Below are positions 1 to 9,276 of a stretch of DNA of 64,000 nucleotides, in pieces. The DNA is from Bacteroidota bacterium. Lineage in GTDB: Bacteria > Bacteroidota > Bacteroidia > Chitinophagales > Chitinophagaceae. Within the stretch, counting starts at the first letter, position 1, and the number at the start of each line of letters is the position of its first letter. The DNA is taken from positions 62,001 through 126,000 of the forward strand of contig CANGEP010000002.1 in NCBI GenBank assembly GCA_947452905.1, written 5' to 3'. The notes beneath the pieces were generated by a model. It saw nothing but the letters and a program-made list of their open reading frames with translations, was not told the DNA's origin and did no database searches. A program made the translations under genes and the position numbers.

Positions 1-51
1 TTTGGAATAGGGATACTTACTCAACTAATGGCTTATTTTTGGGTCCTGTAA
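1..51 (+). CDS. C-terminal end of an unidentified (probably membrane) protein
   Basis: Reading from base 1 in frame gives 16 sense codons and a TAA stop at 49-51. The peptide is hydrophobic and aromatic, ending in Ala-Tyr-Phe-Trp-Val-Leu, as at the end of a last transmembrane helix. The exporter gene starts 15 bases later on the same strand, so the two are probably cotranscribed. Too little is present to name a family, and a chance open frame cannot be excluded. Confidence 0.45.
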   Translation, partial: FGIGILTQLMAYFWVL

Positions 52-66
52 ATTAAAAGTAAATAC

Positions 67-2391
67 ATGTGGTATAAACTAGGTCATAATATTGTTAAGC
101 ATAAAATTATTTATTTACTTAGTTTAAGTATTGCCACGGCTATCATGTCTTTTTTTGCCTATCAGGTAAAATTAAGTTATGAGTTTACTAAAGCCATACC
201 TTCTGATAACGAGAAGTTTATAGAGTATAAAAATTTTGTACAAAAATTTGGTGTAGATGGAACCACTATGGTGGTAGGTTTTACTAGCTCCGATTTTTAT
301 ACTCCGGCCATATTCAATAAAGTAGTCACTTTACATGAATCTATTAAGGCCATTCCAGGAGTAACTAATGTATTAAGTGTACCCTTTGCTTATGGGATTA
401 CTAAAGATTCGGCAGCCACTAAATTTGTTGCCTATAAAGTTTTTACTCCACCCTATATAACTGATAGTAATTTACTTATTGCCAAAAATAATTTTGAGCA
501 ACTCCCTTTCTATCAAAATTTATTATACAATCCAAAGAGTCATGCTTACATCATGGCTGTTAGTTTTTTACCAGACTCTATTAATAGTGGTTCTAGAACA
601 CATATTATACATACATTGGAAGGTGCGTTAGATAAGTTTACTAAAGACACCAAAATAAATGTACACCTCAGCGGTTTACCTTACATTAGAACTATTTTAG
701 CCGACCGTATTAAAAAGGAAATGGTTTGGTTTTTAATAGGCTCCTTATTATTATGCGCCATTACTTTGCTTTTGTTTTTTAGGTCGGTATCATCTATGTT
801 ATTAAGTTTAGCGGTTGTGGGAATGGGTGTTATATGGAGTTTTGGTACGATGGTATTAATGGGTCAAAAAATCACCTTGCTTACGGCGCTAATCCCACCC
901 TTGATTGTGGTAATTGGCATTCCTAATTGTATTTATTTTTTAAATAAGTATCATACTTCTTATAAGGATACAGGGGACAAGGAAAAAGCAATTGTGCAAA
1001 TGGTTGGAAGGATGGGAATTGTAACATTGTTTTGTAATATTACTGCGGCAATTGGATTTTTTGTTTTTGCTTTTACAAAGAGCCCCTTATTAAAAGAATT
1101 TGGATGGGTGTCGGGCATTAATATCATGGCTTTATTTTTTATAAGCTTGTTTTTTATTCCACCCATGTTAACTTATTTACAAGTACCAGCACCTAAGCAT
1201 GTCAAATATTTAGACAATAAATATTTAGCCTCTATTTTGGTTAAAATCGAAAGATGGACATTTTCGCATACCAAATGGGTATTTGGTATTACTTTTATAT
1301 TGTTAGTCGCTTCTTTATTAGGATTACAGAAAATAAAAAAGGAAGCATTCATAGTGGATGATTTACCTAAAAATGATAAAGTATACACCGATCTAAAATG
1401 GTTTGAAAAAGAAGGCGGCGGTGTAATGCCATTAGAAATAGTAATTGATACAAAAAAGAAAAAAGGTTTAGTAAGATCCACTAAACCTTTGGAAGCAATG
1501 GATGCTTTACATTCATTTTTAAGAGACCAACCAGAGTTGGGTAAGCCTTTGGGTTTACTAGAAGGGATTAAATTTTCCAAGCAAGCATTTTATGATGGAG
1601 ATAGTAGTGCTTTTAGCATCCCCACAGGTACCGAAATGGCATTTTTAGCGCCTTATTTACAACTTAATAAAAAAACAGATGCCAATACAAATACGACTAG
1701 TCCAGCCCAGCTTTTAAGTAAATTTATTGATAAAGATTTGCAAACAACTCGTGTTTCTGTTAATATGAAAGATATTGGAAGTGCACTTTTGCCCACATTT
1801 TTAAATAGAGTAGATAGTGCTACTAATGCCATATTTGATTCAAGTAAGTATACGATTCAAATTACAGGAAGTAGTGTAACTTTTTTAGAAGGCAGTAATT
1901 TTATAATTAAGGGATTGAGTGAGTCTATATTTTGGGCTTTCCTATTGATCGCCATTTGCATGATTTTCTTATTTAGATCTTTCCCTATTTTAATGTGTTC
2001 TTTAGTACCCAATATAGTGCCCTTATTAATGACTGCAGGTATAATGGGGTGGGTAGGAGTATCTTTAAAACCATCTACTGTACTTGTTTTTAGCGTAGCA
2101 TTGGGTATTGCTATTGATGTCACTATTCGCTTTTTAGTAAACTATAAACAAGAATTGCCTTTGCATAACAATAATGTGCATCAAACACTCATCTTAACTA
2201 TTAAACATACTGGGATTAGTATTATTTATACTTCTTTAGTTTTGGTAGCAGGGTTTGTAATATTTTGTTTTAGTGATTTTGGGGGTACTAAAGCCTTGGG
2301 CTGGTTAACGTCTTTTACTTTAATTGTTAGTACACTCACTAACTTAGTATTATTACCCGCCTTAATTAAAACCTTTATTAAGCAAAAATAA
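67..2391 (+). CDS. RND/MMPL-superfamily exporter, single-polypeptide permease
   Basis: The 774-residue protein has the RND duplication. A first helix near residues 13-32 is followed by a large extracytoplasmic loop and a helix cluster at about 217-370. A second helix at about 403-420 is followed by another soluble loop and a cluster at about 620-770. It is shorter than AcrB-type pumps (over 1000 residues) and matches the length of the COG1033/MMPL exporters, some of which move lipids or hydrophobic molecules across the inner membrane. No membrane-fusion or outer-membrane partner is adjacent, so the substrate cannot be told. It may share a transcript with the partial gene just upstream and converges on the TlpA-like gene with an 8-bp gap. 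Confidence 0.85.
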   Translation: MWYKLGHNIVKHKIIYLLSLSIATAIMSFFAYQVKLSYEFTKAIPSDNEKFIEYKNFVQKFGVDGTTMVVGFTSSDFYTPAIFNKVVTLHESIKAIPGVTNVLSVPFAYGITKDSAATKFVAYKVFTPPYITDSNLLIAKNNFEQLPFYQNLLYNPKSHAYIMAVSFLPDSINSGSRTHIIHTLEGALDKFTKDTKINVHLSGLPYIRTILADRIKKEMVWFLIGSLLLCAITLLLFFRSVSSMLLSLAVVGMGVIWSFGTMVLMGQKITLLTALIPPLIVVIGIPNCIYFLNKYHTSYKDTGDKEKAIVQMVGRMGIVTLFCNITAAIGFFVFAFTKSPLLKEFGWVSGINIMALFFISLFFIPPMLTYLQVPAPKHVKYLDNKYLASILVKIERWTFSHTKWVFGITFILLVASLLGLQKIKKEAFIVDDLPKNDKVYTDLKWFEKEGGGVMPLEIVIDTKKKKGLVRSTKPLEAMDALHSFLRDQPELGKPLGLLEGIKFSKQAFYDGDSSAFSIPTGTEMAFLAPYLQLNKKTDANTNTTSPAQLLSKFIDKDLQTTRVSVNMKDIGSALLPTFLNRVDSATNAIFDSSKYTIQITGSSVTFLEGSNFIIKGLSESIFWAFLLIAICMIFLFRSFPILMCSLVPNIVPLLMTAGIMGWVGVSLKPSTVLVFSVALGIAIDVTIRFLVNYKQELPLHNNNVHQTLILTIKHTGISIIYTSLVLVAGFVIFCFSDFGGTKALGWLTSFTLIVSTLTNLVLLPALIKTFIKQK

Positions 2392-2399
2392 TTTTTATT

Positions 2400-3536
2400 T
2401 TAATGTAGTAGGGAGGCTAAAGTATCTTGTAAAGCTTGACCTCTTAGTTCTTTAGCTATGATAGTACCATTGGGGTCTACTAAAACATTAAAGGGAATGC
2501 CCTCAATTTGATAAGTACTTACTACAGTGCTCTCCCATTTTTTTAGATCGCTAATATGTTGCCAATTTAATTTATCTGTAACAATGGCTTGTTGCCAAGC
2601 CGCTTTATCGTCATCAAGGGAAACGCCTAGTACCGTAAAATTTTTCTTTTTATATTTTTCAAAAGCCGTAACAACATTCGGGTTTTCACCTCTGCAAGGT
2701 CCACACCAACTTGCCCAAAAATCTACTAAAACATATTTTCCTTTTAAGCTACTGAGTGAAATTATTTTACCATTGGCATCTGCTAATGCTATTTCAGGAG
2801 CAGGTTTTCCAATTTCAATTGAAGTTGTTTTGGTATTTGCTTGTACTTGTGAACTTAAAATTGTAGAAAATTGAACTAAAGGTTCTGCCTTTGTTTTTTC
2901 GGCAGCAGCCTTAGCCAAGGCTAATACCTGTGCAGTTTCCATTGACCTTAAACTAACACCTAAAACATAGTAAAGCATTGAAGCACTCGTTGCCGTACTT
3001 AATGTATTTTCAACAAATTTATTGAGGTCATTGATTTTATCAGTTCTTTGTTTTTGTAACCAAAAAATGCTACTATCTTTTGCTTTTTGTTTTTGTAAAA
3101 TATCCAAACTATATAAGGTAGCAAAAATGGAGGAATCCTTTTTTCTATAAGTTTTTAAAAAATCAATTAAATCCTTACTGGCCTTAGATCCTTTAGCTTC
3201 ATAAGATTGATAATTAGTAGCATCCGCATTTAGTTGAATATTATTTTCATCATTTATAAAAATAATTTCCATCTCTTTTTCAGTAGCTAATCGGTAAAGA
3301 CCTTCTTGCTTAGCAATAAATTCAAAACTATATTTTCCTTCTTTATTTAAGGTCACTGAATCAAGCGTTACAATAGGTTTGCCACCAAAGGGAACTTCTT
3401 GCAGCAATAATTTTTGCTCACTTGCATTTTGAATAGTTCCTGCAATAGTATAACGGGCTTCTCCATTTTTATTTTTACATCCAGCTAGGCTTAAAATACA
3501 AAAAGCCACTAAAAGTACAATGCTGTTAATTTTCAT
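2400..3536 (-). CDS. TlpA/ResA-like thioredoxin lipoprotein with N-terminal DUF4369-like domain
   Basis: The 378-residue protein begins with a lipoprotein signal (LAGC, lipidated Cys20). An all-beta N-terminal region of about 25-115 resembles DUF4369. A helical linker follows, and a thioredoxin fold occupies about 240-378. The redox motif WCGPC places the cysteines at 278 and 281, and the conserved cis-proline is in GIPF near residue 348. Such proteins are envelope-anchored thiol-disulfide oxidoreductases that keep cysteines reduced, for example in cytochrome c maturation; the substrate here is unknown. It lies 9 bp downstream of gatB and has no obvious promoter of its own, so the two probably form an operon. 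That pairing looks positional rather than functional. Confidence 0.9.
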   Translation of the reverse strand: MKINSIVLLVAFCILSLAGCKNKNGEARYTIAGTIQNASEQKLLLQEVPFGGKPIVTLDSVTLNKEGKYSFEFIAKQEGLYRLATEKEMEIIFINDENNIQLNADATNYQSYEAKGSKASKDLIDFLKTYRKKDSSIFATLYSLDILQKQKAKDSSIFWLQKQRTDKINDLNKFVENTLSTATSASMLYYVLGVSLRSMETAQVLALAKAAAEKTKAEPLVQFSTILSSQVQANTKTTSIEIGKPAPEIALADANGKIISLSSLKGKYVLVDFWASWCGPCRGENPNVVTAFEKYKKKNFTVLGVSLDDDKAAWQQAIVTDKLNWQHISDLKKWESTVVSTYQIEGIPFNVLVDPNGTIIAKELRGQALQDTLASLLH

Positions 3537-3545
3537 ATAATTGTT

Positions 3546-4991
3546 TTATGAATTTAATTTTTGCTCTAATAATTGAGTAGTAGTTTTTGGATCAGCTTTG
3601 CCTTTACTTTTTTTCTTTACTTCACCCATAAATAATCCAATTAAACCTTTTTTCCCTTTTTTATATTCTGCTACTTTTTCTGGATTTGCAGCCAATACTT
3701 CATTTATCCAGTTATCAATCTCATCAGCAGATTGAGTTAGTATTAAATTATTGGCTATTGCATATTCAGTTGGAGACATAGGTTGCTCCATAATCCCCTT
3801 AAATACTTTGCCAGAAGCTACTGAAAAGTTTAACTGTCCCAATTCTACAAGACCTAAGAGCTCTACTAGATAAGGTATGGCAGAAATTAAATTAGAGTAA
3901 CTAATTCCTTTTTCATGTATAAATTCTTTAATGGGGCCCATCATCCAATTGGCTGCAGCCTTATAATATTTTGTTTGTTCTACCCATTTTAGATAAAATT
4001 CGGCTATTTCTTTGTTCTCACACAATTGTTCCACATCATATTCATTTAAACCAAATTGAGTACTTAATTGTCTTTTAAGTTCCCAAGGTAAAACCGGCAA
4101 AGTTTTTTTAATCTCCTCAATATGATGAACACTTAATTGAAAGGGAGCTAAATCAGGATCAGGGAAATACCTATAATCATTGGCATCTTCCTTATCACGA
4201 ATCGAAAATGTAATGTCATTATTGGCGTCAAAACTTCTTGTTTGCTGAATAATGGTACCCCCTGTTTCTAAAAGATTGATTAAACGATCTATTTCAAATT
4301 CAATCGCTTTTTTTATATTTCGAATAGAGTTCAAATTCTTTACTTCTACTTTTGTACCTAATTTAGTTTCGCCTTTTAATCGCACCGAAACATTGGCATC
4401 GCATCTTAGGCTACCTTCTTCCATATTACCATCACAAACACCCAGCCATCTTACTAGTTTTCTTACCTCTGTTACATAGGCAAAAGCTTCATCGGCAGAG
4501 TGCAAACAAGGTTCTGTAACCATCTCTATAAGGGGTGTTCCAGCGCGGTTTAAATCGATGAATGTATGAGTATCCGAAATATCGTGAATGCTTTTACCGG
4601 CATCTTCCTCTAAATGAATTCTATTAAGTTGAACTATTTTATCTCCCTCATTTGTTTTTATTGCTACTTCCCCCCCCATGCAAATAGGGGTGGTATGTTG
4701 TGAAATTTGATAGCCTTTTGGAAGATCGGGGTAAAAATAATTTTTACGTGCAAAATAATTGTCTTTAGCAATTTCGCATCCACAGGCTAGTCCCATTTTT
4801 ATGGCATATTCGATAGCCTTTGCATTGGTTTTTGGCAAAGTTCCAGGATGACCCATTGTAATAGGACTAATATGTGTATTAGGATCGGCACCAAAACTAG
4901 TAGCATCACCACAAAATAATTTGCTTTGAGTGGCTAATTGTGCATGAATTTCTAATCCAATGACTGCTTCGTATTTATCCGAATTGAGCAT
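3546..4991 (-). CDS. gatB: Asp-tRNA(Asn)/Glu-tRNA(Gln) amidotransferase subunit B
   Basis: GatB is the kinase/tRNA-binding subunit of the GatCAB complex, which converts mischarged Glu-tRNA(Gln) or Asp-tRNA(Asn) to the amidated forms in the cytoplasm. The 481-residue product has the family landmarks: GLEIHAQL near the N-terminus, the LPKGYQISQ signature near residue 100, the helical cradle, and a C-terminal YqeY-like tail (about 330-481). I start it at the ATG at 4991. An upstream TTG at 5006 would add five residues, but it lies inside the -7 promoter box, and the ATG gives the usual N-terminus. gatA and gatC are not in the window. Confidence 0.96.
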   Translation of the reverse strand: MLNSDKYEAVIGLEIHAQLATQSKLFCGDATSFGADPNTHISPITMGHPGTLPKTNAKAIEYAIKMGLACGCEIAKDNYFARKNYFYPDLPKGYQISQHTTPICMGGEVAIKTNEGDKIVQLNRIHLEEDAGKSIHDISDTHTFIDLNRAGTPLIEMVTEPCLHSADEAFAYVTEVRKLVRWLGVCDGNMEEGSLRCDANVSVRLKGETKLGTKVEVKNLNSIRNIKKAIEFEIDRLINLLETGGTIIQQTRSFDANNDITFSIRDKEDANDYRYFPDPDLAPFQLSVHHIEEIKKTLPVLPWELKRQLSTQFGLNEYDVEQLCENKEIAEFYLKWVEQTKYYKAAANWMMGPIKEFIHEKGISYSNLISAIPYLVELLGLVELGQLNFSVASGKVFKGIMEQPMSPTEYAIANNLILTQSADEIDNWINEVLAANPEKVAEYKKGKKGLIGLFMGEVKKKSKGKADPKTTTQLLEQKLNS

Positions 4992-4995
4992 ACTG

Positions 4996-5003
4996 CAAAA
5001 GTA
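4996..5003 (-). promoter_or_regulatory. Bacteroidota -7 box of gatB, 4 nt before the ATG
   Basis: The minus strand reads TACTTTTG, a perfect TAnnTTTG, followed by CAGT and the ATG at 4991. The -33 element is weak (a TTA about 21 nt upstream). With the usual few-nucleotide spacing from -7 box to start site, transcription would begin at or next to the start codon. Confidence 0.6.
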
Positions 5004-5041
5004 CAAGAAAAGCCCCTTTTACCCTAATATATGAAGCCCAT

Positions 5042-5074
5042 AAAAAAGCCCTCTATTGGAGTTAGAGGGCTTTT
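5042..5074 (-). terminator. Rho-independent terminator of the PDZ-protein gene
   Basis: On the minus strand, AAAAGCCCTCTA pairs with TAGAGGGCTTTTTT around a short loop, giving a GC-rich stem and a run of six T. It lies 20 bp after the stop codon of the plug/PDZ gene and insulates gatB from it. Confidence 0.85.
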
Positions 5075-5093
5075 AGGAGTAAGCTTTCATTTT

Positions 5094-6326
5094 TTACAAA
5101 TCTGCTGTCTTTAATTTTTTAGGAATTTTTACCTCAATATTTTTCTTTTCTGTTCCACGTTGAATCGTGAATTTCAATATTTGACCTTCTTGTAAATATT
5201 CCCATTTAAGGTCGCTTACATCAGTTATTTTTTTATCATCATATTGAACAATGATATCATTTGCCTTAAGTCCTGCTTTTTCTGCTGGCGATGCATTGGT
5301 AACATTTTTAATACGAACACCTTCGCCCGAGGGTAGGTCTTCTATAGAGATACCTAATTTTGGTCTTTTATTCACTCTGCCATCTAAGCCCTCAAGATTG
5401 GGTAATTCAGGCATTTCAAAATTAAAATTACGATCAGGACTTATTCTAAATCCTCTTTTTAATGTATTTGGCATATTGCCATTAGGTGTAGAGAATTTAA
5501 AAAAGTTGGGGACATCAGCTGCTTTATTTTTTGCCAAAACAGCATTTGTTTTATTGGTCTTACCATCTCTAGTATAAGTTATGGCAACTTTTTCATCTGC
5601 TTTATATTTACCTACTGCTTCATATAAATCCTTTGGAGATTTTATTTTTATGTCGTTTAATTGGGTAATAATATCCTCTTTTTTAAGACCCGCTTTTTCC
5701 GCTGGGCTAGATTCACTCACTGTTGTAATTTTTGCACCTTTTTCTGTTTCTTCGGTGATGACTCCTAAAAATGCGGGATTGCTCTGGGGTGGCGACAATC
5801 TATTAAAATTAGCCATATCATCTCCATCCTCTTCGTCTTCAATCGTAATATCTTCCACTGTGATCGAATCCTTCTTCAATTTGTTTCTATTATTGGGTAT
5901 ATTCTCCACTCTTAATGGAATTCCCTCCACTCTTATCATTTTCCTATTTTTAAAAATGCGAGGATCATTTTTATCTGCAGGTACCCCATTGATAGTTACT
6001 TTGTCTCCATCTACCACTACAGTCATGTTTATAGAAGTATCTATTTTTATTTGTTTAGTTGGATTTTTGGAAGTTATTTCTATAACACCATTAGTTCCTT
6101 TTTGACCATATTTTTTTATAGCTGCTTCTCCTTTAAATACATTGATAGATTGTATATCAGTGGGAGATATCTCATCCATATTTTTATTTTCAGCCACTAC
6201 TCCATCAATTACAATTAAAGGCTTATTTGCACTGTCTTTATTTTTTTTAATAATTACCACTTCTTGGGCACTAAGCGATGGAGTAATAAAAGCTATTAAC
6301 AAAACAGCAATTAGAATTTTTTTCAT
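5094..6326 (-). CDS. Secreted protein with a TonB-plug-like domain and two PDZ domains
   Basis: The 410-residue protein has a signal peptide (residues 1-20, cleaved after SLSA). Residues 35-88 resemble the plug domain of SusC/TonB-dependent receptors, with PLIVIDG followed by ISPTDIQSINVFKG, a Tyr-Gly pair and GTNGVIEITSK. A short acidic linker (about 160-171) leads to a PDZ domain at about 185-265, and a second PDZ domain lies at about 320-405; both carry the SPAEKAGLK ligand-groove motif. No beta-barrel and no protease domain is present, so it is neither a receptor nor an HtrA protease. It probably acts in the periplasm or at the outer membrane as a binding or scaffold protein. It is a single-gene unit with its own -7 box and terminator. 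Confidence 0.8.
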   Translation of the reverse strand: MKKILIAVLLIAFITPSLSAQEVVIIKKNKDSANKPLIVIDGVVAENKNMDEISPTDIQSINVFKGEAAIKKYGQKGTNGVIEITSKNPTKQIKIDTSINMTVVVDGDKVTINGVPADKNDPRIFKNRKMIRVEGIPLRVENIPNNRNKLKKDSITVEDITIEDEEDGDDMANFNRLSPPQSNPAFLGVITEETEKGAKITTVSESSPAEKAGLKKEDIITQLNDIKIKSPKDLYEAVGKYKADEKVAITYTRDGKTNKTNAVLAKNKAADVPNFFKFSTPNGNMPNTLKRGFRISPDRNFNFEMPELPNLEGLDGRVNKRPKLGISIEDLPSGEGVRIKNVTNASPAEKAGLKANDIIVQYDDKKITDVSDLKWEYLQEGQILKFTIQRGTEKKNIEVKIPKKLKTADL

Positions 6327-6358
6327 TTTTTATAATTTATACGAAATAATTTGTAGTT

Positions 6359-6388
6359 CAAATGTAGGAAAAAATTGTTACTACGAAA
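6359..6388 (-). promoter_or_regulatory. Promoter of the plug/PDZ gene
   Basis: The minus strand has a perfect -7 box, TACATTTG (6366-6359), and a TTT in place of the TTG -33 element exactly 19 nt upstream (6388-6386). The predicted leader is about 25-30 nt before the ATG at 6326. Confidence 0.6.
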
Positions 6389-6413
6389 ACATTCGCAAAT
6401 GTTAAATTTTATT

Positions 6414-6443
6414 AAAAAAGCCCAGATAATACTGGGCTTTTTT
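6414..6443 (-). terminator. Terminator of alaS
   Basis: AAAAAAGCCCAG and CTGGGCTTTTTT form a near-perfect stem around a six-base loop. It lies 21 bp beyond the alaS stop codon. The A and T tracts make it usable in both directions, but only alaS runs into it. Confidence 0.88.
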
Positions 6444-6464
6444 AATAAACTATTGTGAATGGCT

Positions 6465-9152
6465 TTATAAAAGCGCTTTTACCACTTCAATCACTTTGTC
6501 CAATTGACTACAATCTTGACCACCTGCAGTTGCTAAAGTATTTTGCCCGCCACCGCCACCTTTGATTAATGGGGCTATATGTTGTTTAATTATTTGAGTG
6601 GCTTGCAAACTACTGCTTAACTTTTCATTTACAGCTAATACAACGGTAGCTTTCGCTTCAATATTAGCAACCAATACTATACAATGATTAGGTTGTGATT
6701 GTGCTATAGCTATGGCTAATTTTTTTACATTATCGGCACTAGAAAGCTGTACTTGTGCACCTAAAAAAGAAGTACCGTTAATAAATTCAAAATCTGCTGC
6801 ATACTTTTCAGTAAGCTCGTTTACGATTAATGCTTCTTTGCTTTCTAATTTTTTACTAATTTCTTTTTGACTGTTTTGTAAAAATGAAATAGTGTCGTTT
6901 AAAACATCCACAGAGGAACTTTCATTCCATTCAGGTGCAGTAAAAGATTCCTTCATTTTGGCAGCAATGCCTGCACATGTTTCAGTTAGTTGTACAATTT
7001 GCTTATGCAATTTTTCTTTTACCTCTGTATTATATCTATGGGCTGAATCACCTACTACGGCTTCTACTCTTCTAACACCAGCTGCCACTGAGGCTTCTGA
7101 TTTTAAGATAAATTGTCCAATCTCACCTGTGTGGCCTACATGCGTACCCCCACATAATTCTATTGAGTAATTAGGATCCATCACTACTACGCGAACTTTA
7201 TCACCATATTTTTCTCCAAATAAAGCCATAGCGCCTAAAGCAATTGCTTCGTCTTTACTCATTTCATTTATAACAACTGGCACATTTTCTTTTACTTTTT
7301 CATTTACCATCTTCTCCACTTTTGCAATTTCATCAGGCGTCATTTTAGCAAAATGAGAAAAGTCAAAACGCAGTTGTTCTGCATTTACCAAACTACCTTT
7401 CTGTGCCACATGCTTACCTAAAATATTACGAAGTGCCGCATGCAATAGGTGTGTGGCGGAGTGATGTAAGGTAGTGTGATTGCGATATTGGATATCGATA
7501 CTCGCTATTACGCTTGTTCCAATGTGGGCCGGAATACTATCTGTAAAATGTATAAATAAATTATTTTCTTTTTTAGTATCGGTTACATTAATTTTTGAAC
7601 CGTCTTCAAATTCAAATACTCCTTTATCACCCACTTGACCTCCACTTTCCGCATAAAAAGGAGTACTAGAAATTACCCATTGATAAGCTTCTTTTCCTTT
7701 GGCTTTAACATTTCTGTATTTAATAATTTTTGCATGTGCAGTGGTTTGTGTATACCCTGTAAAGTCAGTTGGACTATCTTCTCCCACCATGATCCAATCT
7801 CCGGTATCTACTGCAGTAGCAGCACGACTTCTGTCTTTTTGTTGCTTCATTTCGCTTTCAAAACCAGCTTCATCAATTGTTAAGCTATTTTCACTTGCAA
7901 TTAAACGGGTTAAGTCAACTGGGAATCCAAAAGTGTCAAAAAGCTCAAATACTAATTTACCTTCTATATTTGCTCCTTTGTTATGGCAAGCAATAATATC
8001 ATCCATTCTCTTTAAGCCTTTTTCTAAAGTTCTTAAAAAACCTTCCTCTTCTTCTTTCACTACCTTACTTACAAAGTCTAATTGGCTATGTAATTCTGGA
8101 AATACATTTTCAAATTGCTTCGCCAACAAAGGCATTAATTGAAATAATAAAGGTTGTTTATAATCTAAATAAGAATAATAATATCTAACTGCTCTTCTTA
8201 AAATTCTTCTAATTACATAACCTGCTCCTGTATTAGAGGGTAATTGTCCATCTGCAATAGTAAATGCAATGGCTCTTATGTGATCAGCAATGACTCTAAA
8301 AGCAACCGCTTCTTTGGTATCACTAAAGTCATACTTTTTCCCAGTGATTTGTGCCACCACATCAATAGTGCCTGTAAATACATCGGTGTCATAGTTGCTT
8401 TTCTTTCCTTGAATAACACGCACTAATCTTTCAAATCCCATGCCTGTATCCACATGTTTAGCAGGTAAGGGCTCTAAGCTTCCGTCTTTTTTACGATTGT
8501 ATTGTATGAAAACATTGTTCCATATTTCAATTACTTGTGGATGATCTTTATTGACTAAATCACGCCCAGGTATTTTTGCGATTTCTTCTTCAGAGCGCAT
8601 GTCTACATGAATTTCACTACAAGGACCACATGGGCCCGTATCACCCATTTCCCAGAAATTATCTTTTTTATTGCCGTAAATTATTTTTTCTTCTGGTACC
8701 CATTTTCTCCATTCTTCTAAAGCAATACTAGAAGAAGGTAGGTTTTCGGCAGGGTCGCCTTCAAATACTGAAACATACAAACGGGTAGGATCTAATTTGT
8801 AAACCTTCGTTAATAATTCCCATGACCATTCGATGGCTTCTGCTTTAAAATAATTTCCAAAGCTCCAATTTCCTAGCATCTCAAACATTGTATGATGATA
8901 AGTATCCACACCCACTTCTTCTAAGTCATTGTGCTTTCCACTCACACGTAAACATTTTTGTGTATCTGCAATACGTGGATGACTTGGGTTTTGATTACCC
9001 AAAAAATAATCTTTAAACTGATTCATGCCCGCATTCGTAAACAATAGGGTAGGATCGTTTTTAATTACAATGGGTGCCGATGGAACAATGGCATGTCCTT
9101 TAGAGGCAAAAAAATCTAAAAACTGTTGTCTTATTTCTGAACTGGTCATCAT
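6465..9152 (-). CDS. alaS: Alanyl-tRNA synthetase
   Basis: This class II synthetase charges tRNA(Ala) in the cytoplasm and edits mischarged Ser and Gly. At 895 residues it is a normal full-length bacterial AlaRS. The catalytic core occupies about 1-245, with class II motif 2 around residues 60-100 and motif 3 near GMGFERL. The tRNA-recognition domain spans about 250-460. The editing domain carries the zinc ligands H564 and H568 (HSATH) and C667 and H671 (CGGTH). The C-terminal DHHA1 domain ends in a GGGGG stretch near residue 870. Two consecutive ATGs (9152 and 9149) could both start it. A -7 box lies about 65 nt upstream. Confidence 0.97.
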   Translation of the reverse strand: MMTSSEIRQQFLDFFASKGHAIVPSAPIVIKNDPTLLFTNAGMNQFKDYFLGNQNPSHPRIADTQKCLRVSGKHNDLEEVGVDTYHHTMFEMLGNWSFGNYFKAEAIEWSWELLTKVYKLDPTRLYVSVFEGDPAENLPSSSIALEEWRKWVPEEKIIYGNKKDNFWEMGDTGPCGPCSEIHVDMRSEEEIAKIPGRDLVNKDHPQVIEIWNNVFIQYNRKKDGSLEPLPAKHVDTGMGFERLVRVIQGKKSNYDTDVFTGTIDVVAQITGKKYDFSDTKEAVAFRVIADHIRAIAFTIADGQLPSNTGAGYVIRRILRRAVRYYYSYLDYKQPLLFQLMPLLAKQFENVFPELHSQLDFVSKVVKEEEEGFLRTLEKGLKRMDDIIACHNKGANIEGKLVFELFDTFGFPVDLTRLIASENSLTIDEAGFESEMKQQKDRSRAATAVDTGDWIMVGEDSPTDFTGYTQTTAHAKIIKYRNVKAKGKEAYQWVISSTPFYAESGGQVGDKGVFEFEDGSKINVTDTKKENNLFIHFTDSIPAHIGTSVIASIDIQYRNHTTLHHSATHLLHAALRNILGKHVAQKGSLVNAEQLRFDFSHFAKMTPDEIAKVEKMVNEKVKENVPVVINEMSKDEAIALGAMALFGEKYGDKVRVVVMDPNYSIELCGGTHVGHTGEIGQFILKSEASVAAGVRRVEAVVGDSAHRYNTEVKEKLHKQIVQLTETCAGIAAKMKESFTAPEWNESSSVDVLNDTISFLQNSQKEISKKLESKEALIVNELTEKYAADFEFINGTSFLGAQVQLSSADNVKKLAIAIAQSQPNHCIVLVANIEAKATVVLAVNEKLSSSLQATQIIKQHIAPLIKGGGGGQNTLATAGGQDCSQLDKVIEVVKALL

Positions 9153-9216
9153 GTATTGGAATTTTAAGCTAATTCTTCTTTAAAAAGCTATATTTGTAAA
9201 GTTTTTTAAAGAGCCT

Positions 9217-9224
9217 CAAAGGTA
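9217..9224 (-). promoter_or_regulatory. Candidate -7 box for alaS
   Basis: The minus strand reads TACCTTTG, a perfect TAnnTTTG. It lies in the 124-bp divergent spacer between alaS and the M23 peptidase gene, 65 nt from the alaS ATG. I see no clear TTG 19-21 nt upstream, so the assignment rests on the -7 box alone. Confidence 0.4.
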
Positions 9225-9276
9225 AGGAAATAGGGCCTTTTTTTATAGAATTAAGCCCAATAATCATAGCCAATCG

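Noticed and set aside
1173..1580. A 135-codon minus-strand frame inside the RND exporter gene
   Set aside because: The exporter frame is strongly supported by its membrane topology and length; the antisense frame has no recognisable domain.
5581..6105. A 174-codon plus-strand frame rich in Ser and Phe inside the plug/PDZ gene
   Set aside because: It is antisense to clear PDZ and plug motifs, and its composition is that of a complement of charged codons.
7699..8142. A 147-codon plus-strand frame within alaS
   Set aside because: The alaS reading frame is intact with all motifs; this is a shadow frame.
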